Shown: piece after piece, positions 18,209-27,072 of the stretch
Layout of the letters: the number at the start of each line of letters is the position of its first letter
Numbering within the stretch: position 1 is the first letter of the stretch
The notes under the pieces: model-generated
What the model saw: the letters and a program-made list of their open reading frames with translations, nothing else
What the model was told of the DNA's origin: nothing
Databases searched by the model: none
Assembly: GCA_040255675.1 (NCBI GenBank)
Contig: JBDZVM010000022.1
Coordinates: 1-64,000 of the forward strand
Direction: 5' to 3'
DNA: 64,000 nt
From: JBDZVM01 sp040255675
GTDB lineage: Bacteria; Actinomycetota; Actinomycetes; Acidothermales; Acidothermaceae
Position numbers and translations under genes: made by a program

Positions 18209-19441
18209 CTATCCGGTACCTGACGATTGGATCGGTGACGACTCGTTCGCGAGGAGTTTGCTCAAGGGCTGGGGCCGTCCGAGGTAGAACCCCTGCGCCC
18301 AGCCAACGTGCAGCTGGCGTAGCGTGCTCATCTCGTCGCGTGTTTCGACACCTTCGGCGATAAGCCTGGTTGCGGTGTCGGACGAGAATTGCACGAGCGC
18401 ACTGGCTAGCGCACGTCTGCCGGGATCGCGGTCGATGCCTCTCGTCAGAGATATATCTAGTTTGACGATGTCAGGTCGGAGATTGATCAAGTGACGGAAA
18501 CCGGCGTATCCCGCACCAGTATCGTCGACCGCGATGCGCGCTCCACGCTTACGCAGTACGTCGACCGCATCATTGACGAGGTCGTAATCCTCGACTGGGA
18601 TGTGTTCAGTTAGCTCGATGACGACACGTGACGCCACGTCAGAAGGCAGTCGACTTTCAAGTTGCGACGTCAATACCGTGCCGGGCGACACGTTGACGGC
18701 AAGAAACACGTTGCGTGGCAGTTTTTGTAGTGCCCCTAACGCCGTATCGACGGCGAACAGTTCAAGTTCAGTCGCCATACCGACGCTTGCGGCGTCCGCG
18801 AACCAGCGATCTGGACCCTGCAAGGGCTGAACGGGGAAACGTGCGAGCGCTTCGACACCCACGAGAGTCCCTATCGCGACGTCGAACACCGGCTGAAAGG
18901 CCATGTGCATTTCGTGTCGGGTAATGACCCGGTCAATGCGTGCGCGCTTCTCCTCGCGTGCGTATTCTTCAGCCCGCTCGGACTCCTGATAAGCTCCGAG
19001 CTCCGCTCGTAATTCGACGTTGTGCTGGCGCAATATGAGATGCAGGTAGCGCGTTTCGAGCAAGTTCCGGGCACGTAAGACGACCTCCGTGCCGTTGAAC
19101 GGCTTTGTCAAGAAGTCGCGGGCCCCCAAAGTGAGCGCTTCTTCGTTCGCTTCGGGTCGAGCGTCTGCCGTGAGGACCATGACCGGGAGGTATGTACCGG
19201 CCGCGCGCTCGGAGATCTGCCGCAACACTGTGAAGCCGTCGACGTGTGGCATGTGCAGGTCGAGCAACACTAGATCGGGATCGATCTCTTCGATGCGTGC
19301 GAGAGCATCGCGGGCGTCGGTCGCGGTGTAGATGTTGTGAAGCCCAGCGTGCGAAAGCAGGCCCTCGAGGATGGCGACGTTCGTGGCGTTGTCATCGATC
19401 ACAAACACCCGGGCGTCGGCGAACCGGCTGAGCGTCGTCAT
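18209..19441 (-). CDS. Response regulator with EAL c-di-GMP phosphodiesterase output
   Basis: 410 residues from ATG 19441; an in-frame start further upstream (19504) would add a stretch that is not receiver-like. Receiver: VFVIDDNATN, D in LVLLDLHMPHVDG near 59, K in LTKPF. A coiled coil follows, then EAL (VGVEALARF near 192, AVNVS, VIELTEH, AVDDTGAGYAG, VKLD, AEGVET). The key acidic residues and the lysine are present, so it should hydrolyse c-di-GMP when the receiver allows. It lies about 65 bases upstream of the PAS-GGDEF-EAL gene on the same strand and may share its transcript. Confidence 0.9.
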   Translation of the reverse strand: MTTLSRFADARVFVIDDNATNVAILEGLLSHAGLHNIYTATDARDALARIEEIDPDLVLLDLHMPHVDGFTVLRQISERAAGTYLPVMVLTADARPEANEEALTLGARDFLTKPFNGTEVVLRARNLLETRYLHLILRQHNVELRAELGAYQESERAEEYAREEKRARIDRVITRHEMHMAFQPVFDVAIGTLVGVEALARFPVQPLQGPDRWFADAASVGMATELELFAVDTALGALQKLPRNVFLAVNVSPGTVLTSQLESRLPSDVASRVVIELTEHIPVEDYDLVNDAVDVLRKRGARIAVDDTGAGYAGFRHLINLRPDIVKLDISLTRGIDRDPGRRALASALVQFSSDTATRLIAEGVETRDEMSTLRQLHVGWAQGFYLGRPQPLSKLLANESSPIQSSGTG

Positions 19442-19762
19442 CGCGCTCTCAACCCTATGAGCAACGCGAGCGGCGGGGTACACCCCTTGGCGCGCATTTT
19501 GCACCTCGGTTCTCTCTTGATGATCGCTCGCTCGGCGTGGGCAGGTCGAGCGGCACCACGTCTTTCATCGGCGGCGGTCGTGAGGAACCTTAAGGCTCTC
19601 CCTTCGCCGGTATCCGCTGGTCCTCTCGAGCGGCGTCGCTCGTATCAGCGGGCCGCGAACTGGGACGGCGGGTGAGAGTGTGGACATTGACGCCGATACT
19701 AGCCTCGCGTCGCAGAACGCGGTGGGCAAAACGCCGTTAAGCGGTACGTGGGCCAAAAGCCC
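19442..19762. other. Intergenic region
   Basis: About 320 bases between the start of the receiver-EAL gene and the terminator of the large surface protein. It should carry the promoter of the receiver-EAL gene. Short open frames are present on both strands without binding sites or recognisable products. Confidence 0.45.
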
Positions 19763-19796
19763 AGTAGGGGCGGACGTGTAGGCGTCCGCCCCTACT
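19763..19796 (-). terminator. Terminator of the large surface protein gene
   Basis: Perfect 14-base inverted repeat (AGTAGGGGCGGACG at 19763-19776 and its complement at 19783-19796) with a 6-base loop. On the minus strand it lies just after the stop at 19808-19810 and is followed by a short T-run (CTTTTGG). Confidence 0.75.
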
Positions 19797-19807
19797 CGTT
19801 GACCCAG

Positions 19808-22800
19808 TTACGGTGTCGCGGTTTGCAGTTGCGCGATGGCCTTGTCGGAGACTGCCTTCGTGCCGCCGAACGTCGTCGCCGACACGATGGTGCTGGCATG
19901 TGCCTGCAGATATCCGGTCACGGCCGTGGGCAGATTGCCGCTCGCGGGCACCAGCAACAACGGCGCGTGCACGCGACCGAGGCTCGGTACCGCCACCATC
20001 GAGTCGACGAAGTTCTCGCCTGTCGCAAGGCCCGCGCTGTCCGGTGAGCCGAAGAACCGGCCGGCGACCATCGCGGCGGTCTGGTAGCGGTCTGCGCCGA
20101 CGAGTCCCGTCGCCGCGCCATCGGCACGGCTTGCATGCCCACCGATTGCGAAGCGTGCCGCGCCGGCGTGAGCTGCCAGGTATGCGGCGGTTGGCGCCGA
20201 CTGGCTACCGTCGCCGGTCAGCAACACCACACCACCCGCGTCGATAGCCGCCGGGCCCGCCGACAATGCATCGGCAAAGCTCGTGCCCGAGGCTTCGAAC
20301 ACGGTGCTCGGATTGCCCAGGGCATTGGCGATCGCTACCGCCGTGGCGTACCGGTCAGACCCGGCAATTCGCTGCACATGAAAGCCCAGCGACGCAATCG
20401 CGTTCGCGACGCCATCGCTAATCGCGGCCGTGCCGCCGAGCACGTACACCGTGCTGCCCGGCAAGAGCAGCCGCTTTAACTCGTCACGCACGTCCGGGAG
20501 CAGAACGGTCGAGCCCGTCACCAACATGGGCGCATTCCTCGCGGCCGCGAGCGGTCCACCGGTGAGTGCGTCGGCGAACACGTCGTCGCGTGCCACCACT
20601 GCTGCGTCGGCCGACCCGGCAGTCGGAAAATCCCGCTGCGATACGGCTACCGCAGTGCCGATCCGCGTGGCCCCACCGAGCCGGGTGACCGGCGTTGCGC
20701 CGCCCGCGAAGACGGCGTCCGACAAATCGCTGATGCTGGGAGTCGTGGCGTTGGTGAGCGTCACCGTCAGGTCGCCGGTCGCCGCGTCACGCGTCACGCC
20801 TGGCACTTTCTGCCATGCCGTGCCGTCCCACCAAAAGAGCGAGGACGACGGCGTGCCGTGCAGGCGCAGTGTCGTGCCGGAGAAACCGGAACCCGACTCG
20901 AGCCGCACGCTGTAAAAACCGCCGAAGTTGTCACCACCGAGTGCCGCTGTCGACGAACGGTCAGGCGCGCCCGCGGGTCCGCCGTCCAGGGTCGCGATCG
21001 TGAGACCGCCGGCGCCGGATCCGTCGACCGTCAACGGACCGCTGGCAACCGTCACCGTGCCAGACGGATCGCTGCCCTCGGCCGAATCCGAGTCGGTGCT
21101 GTTGCTGGGCGGAGCCGGCAACGTGGGCGGAGACGATACCGAGGTCGTCAACGTTGCCGACGTGTTGTCGGCCGTGTTCGGGTCAGGCGTCGCGCTGCTG
21201 ACCGTTGCCTGGTTAACGAGCTTGTCTGTCGCAATCGCCGTGACGACGATCGATGTACTCGCACTCGCCGGCAGTGATGCGATCGAACAGGTCAGCGTTC
21301 CGGTGGCGATGGCGCAACCGGTTGTCGTCGTCGCGGCGCTCTTCGCGGCCACCGGCAACGTGTCGCTGACCGTCACCGAAGCCGCGGCGTCCGGCCCCGC
21401 GTTGGTGACCGTGATCGTGTACTTGACCGTCGCGTTGACGTACACCGCTGTCGGGCCGCTCAGCGTGATACCGAGGTCGGCGCTGGTCGGCGAGGGCTTT
21501 ATTGACGACGAGGCCGGCGAGGCACCACTGGTGCCGCTGGCGTTCGTCGCGGTCACTGCGAACGTGTACACCGTGCCGTTGGTCAGCCCGCTCACGACAC
21601 ACGAGGTGTCGGGTGCCGTCGCGACGCAGGTCGCACCTCCAGGCGATGCGGTAACGCGGTAGGAGAGGATCGCCGACGTGCCGGGGGCGGGCGCCGTCCA
21701 GCTCACCGTCGCCGAACCGTTGCCGGCCACGGCCGTAGGTGCGGCAGGGGCGGACGGCGGATCGCCGGGCGTCGCCGAACGCGACACGTTAGACGCGTCG
21801 CTGGTGCCCTCGCCGTTGGTGGCCGTCACTGTGACGGTGTACGCCGTGCCCTTGGTGAGCCCGGTGAGGGTGCAGTTCGTGGCCGGCGGAGTCGCCGTGC
21901 ACGTTGCGCCGTCCGGTGAAGCTGTTGCGGTGTAGCCGGTTATCGCCGAACCACCGTCAGCTGGGGGCAGCCACGATACGTCGATGCTCGTGCTTCCCGG
22001 GGTGACGGTTGGCGCGGCAGGCGGATCCGGCACGCCGACGGCCAATGTCGTCGAGGCGCTGGCCGCCGAGGGATCGCTTGTACCGGCAGCGTTGGTCGCC
22101 GTCACGCGAAACGCGTACGTGCCGCCGTTCGTCAGGCCAGGAACCGTGCAGCTCGTGGCCGGCGGGGTCGCCGTGCACGTAGCGCCGCCCGGAGATGCGA
22201 TCACCGTGTATTGCGTGATTGGTGCGCCGCCGTCGGACGCCGGTGCCGTCCAGCTCACCGTCGCTTGGCGGTTTCCGGTCGACGTAACGGTCGCGCCGGT
22301 CGGCGCGTCGGGCTTGTCCGCCGTGCACGCCAGATCGTCGGGCGACGTCCAGCTAAAGCGCAGCACAACGCCGCTCGCGTTGAAAGTGGGGTTGGTGAAG
22401 TCGATGCCGAACACCGGCATCGTGCCGTCGATCGGCGGGTCGAGCGCCGACAAATCGACTGTGCCCGTGCCGTCGACGGCGAGGCCGCTGCCACCTGCAA
22501 TCGCCGTGCCGCCATTGTCAGTGAGGCTTACCGTCGCGCTGTCGTAGCCGGTCGGCGGTGCGGCCGGATCGAGTATTTGCATGCTCGACCACGAGACCGG
22601 CACGCATTCCAGGTTGGGCACGAGCACGCTCGCCGAAAGACGAACTGTTCCGTCACAGCCGGATTCACCGGTGAAAGCGTCGAAGTTTTGAATCTGCGAG
22701 GTGCCGCCGTCGGCGTTGGTCCAGATGCAGCCGAAACGTTGCGGGTCTGGATTAACCGTGTACAGCAGGCTCGATCCGACGATCGACTTGGGGAAGTTCG

Positions 22801-23887
22801 GGCAAGCGGCTCCGGCCCCGAAGTCGTAGCAATAGACGACACTGTTGCTGCCGGCGACGAAAACGCGCGATCCGACGACGGCCGAACTCTCCCAGCTACC
22901 GCCCGCGGCAATAGCAGTTTTCAGTGCGGACGGCGTGGTTGCTGCCGTGCCGTCGAAATTCCAGCACGGGACGACGTTGGGCTGCGGGATGCAAATGCCC
23001 ACCTGGTTCGCCGACGCGTCGAGCATCGGAAACGGCTTCGCCTGGTTCGCTGGAGCGCTCTTGACCGGCCAGTTGCCGGCACAAATCGTGCCCTTCGCCG
23101 GGTCGAAGCAGGTGAGAATGCCGCCGTCGGTGGTCGTAAAGACCAGGCCGCCGGCGACCGCCGTCCAGTCATAAACGGAACTTGAAATCGTCGAAAGGCC
23201 CAGTTGCTGGTAAGGCTGACCATCGCAAGCTGTTTTGGTGACCGTGTCGAAGCACAGCAGCGCGCCGTTTACGGCGCTACCACTCGCGGCGTTGACCGCG
23301 TACATCTTGTTACCGACGAGTGCACCGCCGTCAACACCCGAACCCATCGGAATCGCGGCTTCGTTCGCGCGGGTCAGCGGTGTGAACCCGCAAAACGGAT
23401 TGGTTGACGACGATGCGAGGTCGACGCACAGCACGCCGCCGGTCTTATCCGACGCGCGCGTCGTCCAACCGTAAAAGTCGCCGGTGGTGGTGTCGACCCA
23501 ACCCGTCGAGTGGCCTGGTGTCGTGAAAACCGTCGCGCCGTCAGTGATGGTCTTCGGCCAATCGGCGCTGCAATGCGAGCCATCCGACTGCAAGTGGCAG
23601 TCGACCTGGTACGCCCCCGAGTTGTGGTGGAAGACGTTGAAAATTTCTGAACCGTAGAACTGGACGTCCCAACCATCGCCGGAGCTTGCTCCGGTGAACG
23701 TCGAGCTCGGCGGCGCCGCGATGGTGAGGTCCTTGGTCAACGTGACCGTTGTCACCGCCGATGCGCTCGAGCTCATCAACACGACAGACGCGGCACTAGC
23801 CAGCGTTGCCAGCAAGGCAACCGAGCGTCTTGAAATCAGCCGCGCAGCACGGCGTTGGAAGCAACACCGTAGCCAACTCTTCGACAC
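19808..23887 (-). CDS. Giant surface protein: propeller-like domain, FN3 repeats, DUF11, cell-wall-binding repeats
   Basis: 1359 residues. A basic N-terminus and long hydrophobic stretch end in SSSASA, a secretion signal cleaved near residue 44. Residues about 45-500 hold repeated Trp/Gly/Asp motifs with paired cysteines, probably a beta-propeller. Three fibronectin type III domains follow (from about 526; each with TVSWTAP-like and GTY.F.VTATN motifs), then a DUF11 domain (about 800-905), then three cell-wall-binding type 2 repeats to the C-terminus (from about 1065; GSDRYATAVAIANAL, FADALSAGP). The last anchor the protein non-covalently to the envelope. GTG 23887 has GAGGAG upstream at suitable spacing. 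A surface adhesin or enzyme is likely; no catalytic motif was seen. Confidence 0.88.
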   Translation of the reverse strand: MSKSWLRCCFQRRAARLISRRSVALLATLASAASVVLMSSSASAVTTVTLTKDLTIAAPPSSTFTGASSGDGWDVQFYGSEIFNVFHHNSGAYQVDCHLQSDGSHCSADWPKTITDGATVFTTPGHSTGWVDTTTGDFYGWTTRASDKTGGVLCVDLASSSTNPFCGFTPLTRANEAAIPMGSGVDGGALVGNKMYAVNAASGSAVNGALLCFDTVTKTACDGQPYQQLGLSTISSSVYDWTAVAGGLVFTTTDGGILTCFDPAKGTICAGNWPVKSAPANQAKPFPMLDASANQVGICIPQPNVVPCWNFDGTAATTPSALKTAIAAGGSWESSAVVGSRVFVAGSNSVVYCYDFGAGAACPNFPKSIVGSSLLYTVNPDPQRFGCIWTNADGGTSQIQNFDAFTGESGCDGTVRLSASVLVPNLECVPVSWSSMQILDPAAPPTGYDSATVSLTDNGGTAIAGGSGLAVDGTGTVDLSALDPPIDGTMPVFGIDFTNPTFNASGVVLRFSWTSPDDLACTADKPDAPTGATVTSTGNRQATVSWTAPASDGGAPITQYTVIASPGGATCTATPPATSCTVPGLTNGGTYAFRVTATNAAGTSDPSAASASTTLAVGVPDPPAAPTVTPGSTSIDVSWLPPADGGSAITGYTATASPDGATCTATPPATNCTLTGLTKGTAYTVTVTATNGEGTSDASNVSRSATPGDPPSAPAAPTAVAGNGSATVSWTAPAPGTSAILSYRVTASPGGATCVATAPDTSCVVSGLTNGTVYTFAVTATNASGTSGASPASSSIKPSPTSADLGITLSGPTAVYVNATVKYTITVTNAGPDAAASVTVSDTLPVAAKSAATTTTGCAIATGTLTCSIASLPASASTSIVVTAIATDKLVNQATVSSATPDPNTADNTSATLTTSVSSPPTLPAPPSNSTDSDSAEGSDPSGTVTVASGPLTVDGSGAGGLTIATLDGGPAGAPDRSSTAALGGDNFGGFYSVRLESGSGFSGTTLRLHGTPSSSLFWWDGTAWQKVPGVTRDAATGDLTVTLTNATTPSISDLSDAVFAGGATPVTRLGGATRIGTAVAVSQRDFPTAGSADAAVVARDDVFADALTGGPLAAARNAPMLVTGSTVLLPDVRDELKRLLLPGSTVYVLGGTAAISDGVANAIASLGFHVQRIAGSDRYATAVAIANALGNPSTVFEASGTSFADALSAGPAAIDAGGVVLLTGDGSQSAPTAAYLAAHAGAARFAIGGHASRADGAATGLVGADRYQTAAMVAGRFFGSPDSAGLATGENFVDSMVAVPSLGRVHAPLLLVPASGNLPTAVTGYLQAHASTIVSATTFGGTKAVSDKAIAQLQTATP

Positions 23888-24028
23888 GTTTGCGCACTCC
23901 TCAGTTATCCGATACAGGGCGGAGTTGGCTTCGGCTCCCCATGGTTACGGCTCAAGATTTAGCCGCACGACCATCAGAAAGCGGCCCGGAGCTAGCTCAT
24001 GCTTGTAACGTCAACTAGTGCTTAGGTG

Positions 24029-24880
24029 TCATGTCGCTGTAGGCAAGATCTGCCCTTTGAGAAATGTCGTGCTCAGCAGCGCCGCGGCGTCGAGCGGGTC
24101 GGCGTACTTCAGCCGCCACGTCCGCGCGCCGCGCACGACGTCGGCGAGCAGCCGCACCGCCTTTTCGGCGTCGTAGTAATGCGTGAAGCTTTGCCGTAAT
24201 AGCTTCTCGAGCGCCTCGGCCCTATGCACGTTTCCCAGAGCCGGCTCCGAGACGGGCGCGGAACGGTCGAGCAGCACCACATGGTCGGCCTTCAACGGCC
24301 TAACCGCGAGCGGCGCGCCCAAATCGCCGGCCCGCAAGAATCGTTCGCCCTCACCAAGAATTCCTGCTGATACGCCGAGCTTTTCCGCCGTCCAGTCTGA
24401 AACACCGAGCGGGCGCGGATAAGCGAACGGCAGCGCCGATTTCCAATCCAGCGCGTATGCTTCGTCGCTCGCGTACGACCACCCGGCCCGCAACAAGGCC
24501 ACGGTCAGCGTGGTCTTGCCCCCACCCGATTCGGCGGGCACCACGATCGTCGTCCCGTTTTTTTGCAACACCGCGGCGTGCACGGCGAGCAGCGGCGTGC
24601 GCGTGGCGAGTGTCACGTTCACCGCGGCGCACGCACCGGCGACGGCGGCGGGAAAAGTCGCTGCCTCCTCGCTGTACGCGTCGCTCGCGACGTGCCACGG
24701 CCCGTCGCCTTCGACCCGGACGACGTGATCAGGTTCGTCGTCGGTTGTCGAGAGGCAGTCAGCCCACAGGTGCCGGACGGCGTCACGCAGCCGCGCATCC
24801 TCGATCAGCACGTGAACTCGCAGATCCAAAGCAGCCACGGCAATTGTGGCTTTTGCGTCGTCCCGGTGATTTGAAGGCAT
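24029..24880 (-). CDS. HPr-kinase-like P-loop protein (module 2)
   Basis: 283 residues, paralogue of 3495-4286. Walker A PAESGGGKTTLTVALL (about residues 120-135), preceded by ATRTPLLAVHAAVL, followed by YASDEAYALDW and YPRPLGVSDWTA, and RLLADVVRGARTW near the C-terminus. It follows the PqqD-like gene by 10 bases on the same strand. As in module 1, the pair faces a Tat-exported protein. Predicted to phosphorylate a protein or peptide brought to it by the PqqD-like partner; the target is unproven. Confidence 0.8.
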   Translation of the reverse strand: MPSNHRDDAKATIAVAALDLRVHVLIEDARLRDAVRHLWADCLSTTDDEPDHVVRVEGDGPWHVASDAYSEEAATFPAAVAGACAAVNVTLATRTPLLAVHAAVLQKNGTTIVVPAESGGGKTTLTVALLRAGWSYASDEAYALDWKSALPFAYPRPLGVSDWTAEKLGVSAGILGEGERFLRAGDLGAPLAVRPLKADHVVLLDRSAPVSEPALGNVHRAEALEKLLRQSFTHYYDAEKAVRLLADVVRGARTWRLKYADPLDAAALLSTTFLKGQILPTAT

Positions 24881-24890
24881 TGTGGCGATT

Positions 24891-25166
24891 CTATGCGGGA
24901 TCGGCGATCAGCCCGCTGCCGACGAATCGATCGATCACAGCCCGGACGTCGTCGGCTATCACATCGTGAGAAACCTCGTAAGCCTCGGCTAATTCGGCCA
25001 CAATCTGTGGAAGATTGCGGGTGCCGTCGGCAAGCCGCCAGACGTCGCTCGCCGTGTCGTTGAGGAAGACGACGTCGGTGCGATCGGGGGTCAACGCGAC
25101 GATGCGACCGTCGAGCTCCAGCGTCGCAACCGCCTCGAGTATTGGGCCGATAACGGGATGAATCAT
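24891..25166 (-). CDS. PqqD-like peptide-binding protein (module 2)
   Basis: 91 residues, the full length of a PqqD-like protein: MIHPVIGPILEAVATLELDG, then VFLNDTASDVWRLADGTRNL, then a helix ending VGSGLIADPA. Clear start at ATG 25166. It resembles the PqqD-like protein of module 1 along its whole length, and more distantly the lasso-cluster RRE protein at 44404. The conserved VxLND/ETAxxxWRLxDGT core is the PqqD signature. The 240 bases up to the divergent Tat gene must hold both promoters. Confidence 0.82.
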   Translation of the reverse strand: MIHPVIGPILEAVATLELDGRIVALTPDRTDVVFLNDTASDVWRLADGTRNLPQIVAELAEAYEVSHDVIADDVRAVIDRFVGSGLIADPA

Positions 25167-25408
25167 CGCAATTCCAGAGCAGCCGTTGCTGGCGAAATAT
25201 GGTTATCGGTCCGCGTATCCACAGGCTTGTTAGCCCTTGAGGGTGAAGAATTGCCGGTCTGTGGTGAACAACGTATCCTTCTGGTTCACTTGTCTTGCGG
25301 TTTCGTGACCGTCAAGACGCTCAGCAAGCAGGCGGGAATCGCCTGAACGTGTGGCCCGTGGGGGGTCGCAAGTTAGATTGGCCCACAAGGCCAGAAGGGT
25401 CGCGCACC

Positions 25409-25969
25409 ATGAGTGACACGACACAGCTCGACTCGCCGAAGCGTGTGAGCCGGCGCACAGTCGTCAAAGGGGGTCTCGCCGTAGGCGGGGCACTGTGGGC
25501 GGCGCCGGCCGTCGAAGTGCTCACCGCCAGCAAGGCATTCGCGGCAACGGCAAGCGGCGGTACAGGCAAGAGCATCTCTTACGTCATGCTCGTGCTGCAG
25601 ACCGCTACCGGAGCAATCTTCACCGCCAAAATTGACGTCGGTGCGAGCCTCAGCCCTAGCTGCCCCGGCAGCGCGAGCGCCGATGCGAGCTCGCTCTGGA
25701 GCGCCTACGCCGGCCAGTGGACGACGACGAATATGGCCTGCCCCACCGACCTGAAGGTCGTCAGCTTTACGACGAACAGTCTCACCATCAACCTCGGCGG
25801 CAGCACGCTGATCGGCTTCATGGTTCACGACGGCTCCCTCAACAGCCTTCCGGGCAAGGCGGGGTTCGCGAGCTGGACGTCGGCCCCCGCCGGCGGAAGC
25901 ACGCTGCCTGCCACCTGGGGCGCGCCCGGCAGCGGCGCGACCGGCACGGTCACGTTCACGAAGCCGTAG
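25409..25969 (+). CDS. Tat-exported secreted protein (module 2 substrate candidate a)
   Basis: 186 residues. An N-region rich in Ser/Thr/Asp (MSDTTQLDSPKRV) is followed by SRRTVVKGGLAVGGALWAAP and a hydrophobic stretch to SKAFA, a twin-arginine signal with cleavage near residue 45. The mature 141 residues are Ser/Thr/Gly-rich with two widely spaced cysteines (SPSCPGS, NMACPTD) and look like a small beta-sandwich. AGAAGG lies 8-10 bases before ATG 25409. I do not recognise the family. The signal pattern matches those at 4740 and 26016. Confidence 0.78.
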   Translation: MSDTTQLDSPKRVSRRTVVKGGLAVGGALWAAPAVEVLTASKAFAATASGGTGKSISYVMLVLQTATGAIFTAKIDVGASLSPSCPGSASADASSLWSAYAGQWTTTNMACPTDLKVVSFTTNSLTINLGGSTLIGFMVHDGSLNSLPGKAGFASWTSAPAGGSTLPATWGAPGSGATGTVTFTKP

Positions 25970-26015
25970 CCCGACGAGACCACTGATCGACTAGAGACAG
26001 AACGGGTTGGGAAAC

Positions 26016-26438
26016 ATGGGCGAGAAGCAGCGCGACGACGAGCAGTCGCCGCGCGAAGGTCTCAGCCGTCGCCAGGTGTTGCGCGGGGGAGCTGCCGTGA
26101 CGGGCGCCGGCCTGCTGTGGGTGGCGCCCGTCGTCTCGGGAGTGGGTTTGACCGCTGCGCACGCCGATCCCGCTAGCGGGCGGCCCGGGGGCGTCGATCC
26201 CACCGTCCAGGGCATCACGATCACGAAGAAGCCGCCGACGCAAACGCTGCCGTTCACCGGCTCCGGAGTTCCGATCGAAGCGGCGGCCGCGGTCGCCGGC
26301 GGGCTGGTCGCCGTAGGCGGCGCTGCCTACGCGGGCGCGAAGATTCGCAAGCGCAAGGCCGAAAGCGGCGAGGCGCCCGGCGTCGATCTTGGTGTCGACT
26401 TCAGTGGCGGCCCTGAGCCCGAGCCGCCCGCGGCCTGA
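26016..26438 (+). CDS. Tat-exported mini surface protein with LPxTG sorting signal (module 2 substrate candidate b)
   Basis: 140 residues. N-region MGEKQRDDEQSPREGL, then SRRQVLRGGAAVTGAG and WVAPVV to TAAHA, a Tat signal with cleavage near residue 50. The sortase motif LPFTG is at residues 78-82, followed by a hydrophobic helix and a basic stop (KIRKRK), then an unusually long acidic tail of about 35 residues. After signal and sortase cleavage only about 30 residues would remain on the wall. It lies 46 bases after the previous Tat gene, so the two are probably co-transcribed. An in-frame TTG at 26007 is less likely. No sortase gene is in the window. Confidence 0.75.
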   Translation: MGEKQRDDEQSPREGLSRRQVLRGGAAVTGAGLLWVAPVVSGVGLTAAHADPASGRPGGVDPTVQGITITKKPPTQTLPFTGSGVPIEAAAAVAGGLVAVGGAAYAGAKIRKRKAESGEAPGVDLGVDFSGGPEPEPPAA

Positions 26439-26483
26439 AGCTGCCGGGATCGCGGAGCTCAGCCGCTCAGTGGCCGCGCGTAT

Positions 26484-26510
26484 CCGCGCACAGCGCTAAA
26501 CTGTGCGCGG
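26484..26510 (+). promoter_or_regulatory. Palindromic operator before the RES toxin-antitoxin operon
   Basis: Perfect 9-base arms CCGCGCACA (26484-26492) and TGTGCGCGG (26502-26510) around GCGCTAAAC. The spacer and second arm include a -10-like TAAACT (26497-26502), and the second arm runs into the GGGAGG ribosome binding site (26509-26514) of the antitoxin. A DNA-binding antitoxin bound here would block transcription, the usual autoregulation. Confidence 0.6.
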
Positions 26511-26520
26511 GAGGTTCCTT

Positions 26521-27072
26521 ATGAGCTTGGCTCAGCTTTTGGCACCGTACGGCATCGATGAGCAAGACCTGGTCGACGCGATCTCGGCGCGCTTGAGCCC
26601 CGCCGCCTCTGCCGGCCTGCCGGCCCGCGAACAACAACTCCTCGAGCACGGTGGCCTTGATTTTTCGAACGGCGACGCGTTCGCGCACGCTGCCGCCGCC
26701 GAAGCGGTCGCGCACGAGACTGAGCTGCTCGCCGGCGCGGTCACTGTGCAGCAAGCGGCTGTGCGCATGGGGGTTTCGGCGTCCCGTATCAGACATCTCG
26801 TTGCCGACAAAGAGCTGGCCGCGATCCGCACCAGTCGGCGACTGTTGCTGCCGGCGTGGCAGTTCGATGGCGTAGGCAAGCCACTACGCGGGTTGCGCGA
26901 CGTCCTGAAACACGCGCGCTCGCCCGAACATCCGCTTGCGATGCAAGCGTTCATGACCACACCGCAACCTGAATTGCAGGTCGACGACCGCGTTTTGACT
27001 CCGCGCGAGTGGCTCATCTCCGGGGGCGACCCGAACGACGTCGCGGAGCTTCTTGCCGGCGACGTTTGGTGA
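26521..27072 (+). CDS. Antitoxin of RES toxin (HTH and Xre-like)
   Basis: 183 residues, plus or minus the N-terminal segment depending on the start; ATG 26521 has GGGAGG 6 bases upstream and is firm. The central segment VTVQQAAVRMGVSASRIRHLVADKELAAIR is a helix-turn-helix of excisionase/MerR-like appearance, and the C-terminal part (VLTPREWLISGGDPNDVAELLAG) resembles the toxin-binding end of RES-associated antitoxins. The stop overlaps the toxin GTG by 4 bases. It should bind the palindrome upstream and inhibit the toxin. Confidence 0.8.
   Translation: MSLAQLLAPYGIDEQDLVDAISARLSPAASAGLPAREQQLLEHGGLDFSNGDAFAHAAAAEAVAHETELLAGAVTVQQAAVRMGVSASRIRHLVADKELAAIRTSRRLLLPAWQFDGVGKPLRGLRDVLKHARSPEHPLAMQAFMTTPQPELQVDDRVLTPREWLISGGDPNDVAELLAGDVW

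Noticed and set aside
25200..25300. 6-base inverted repeat GTGAAC...GTTCAC as an operator of module 2
   Set aside because: The arms are short and the spacing is long; such repeats are expected by chance.
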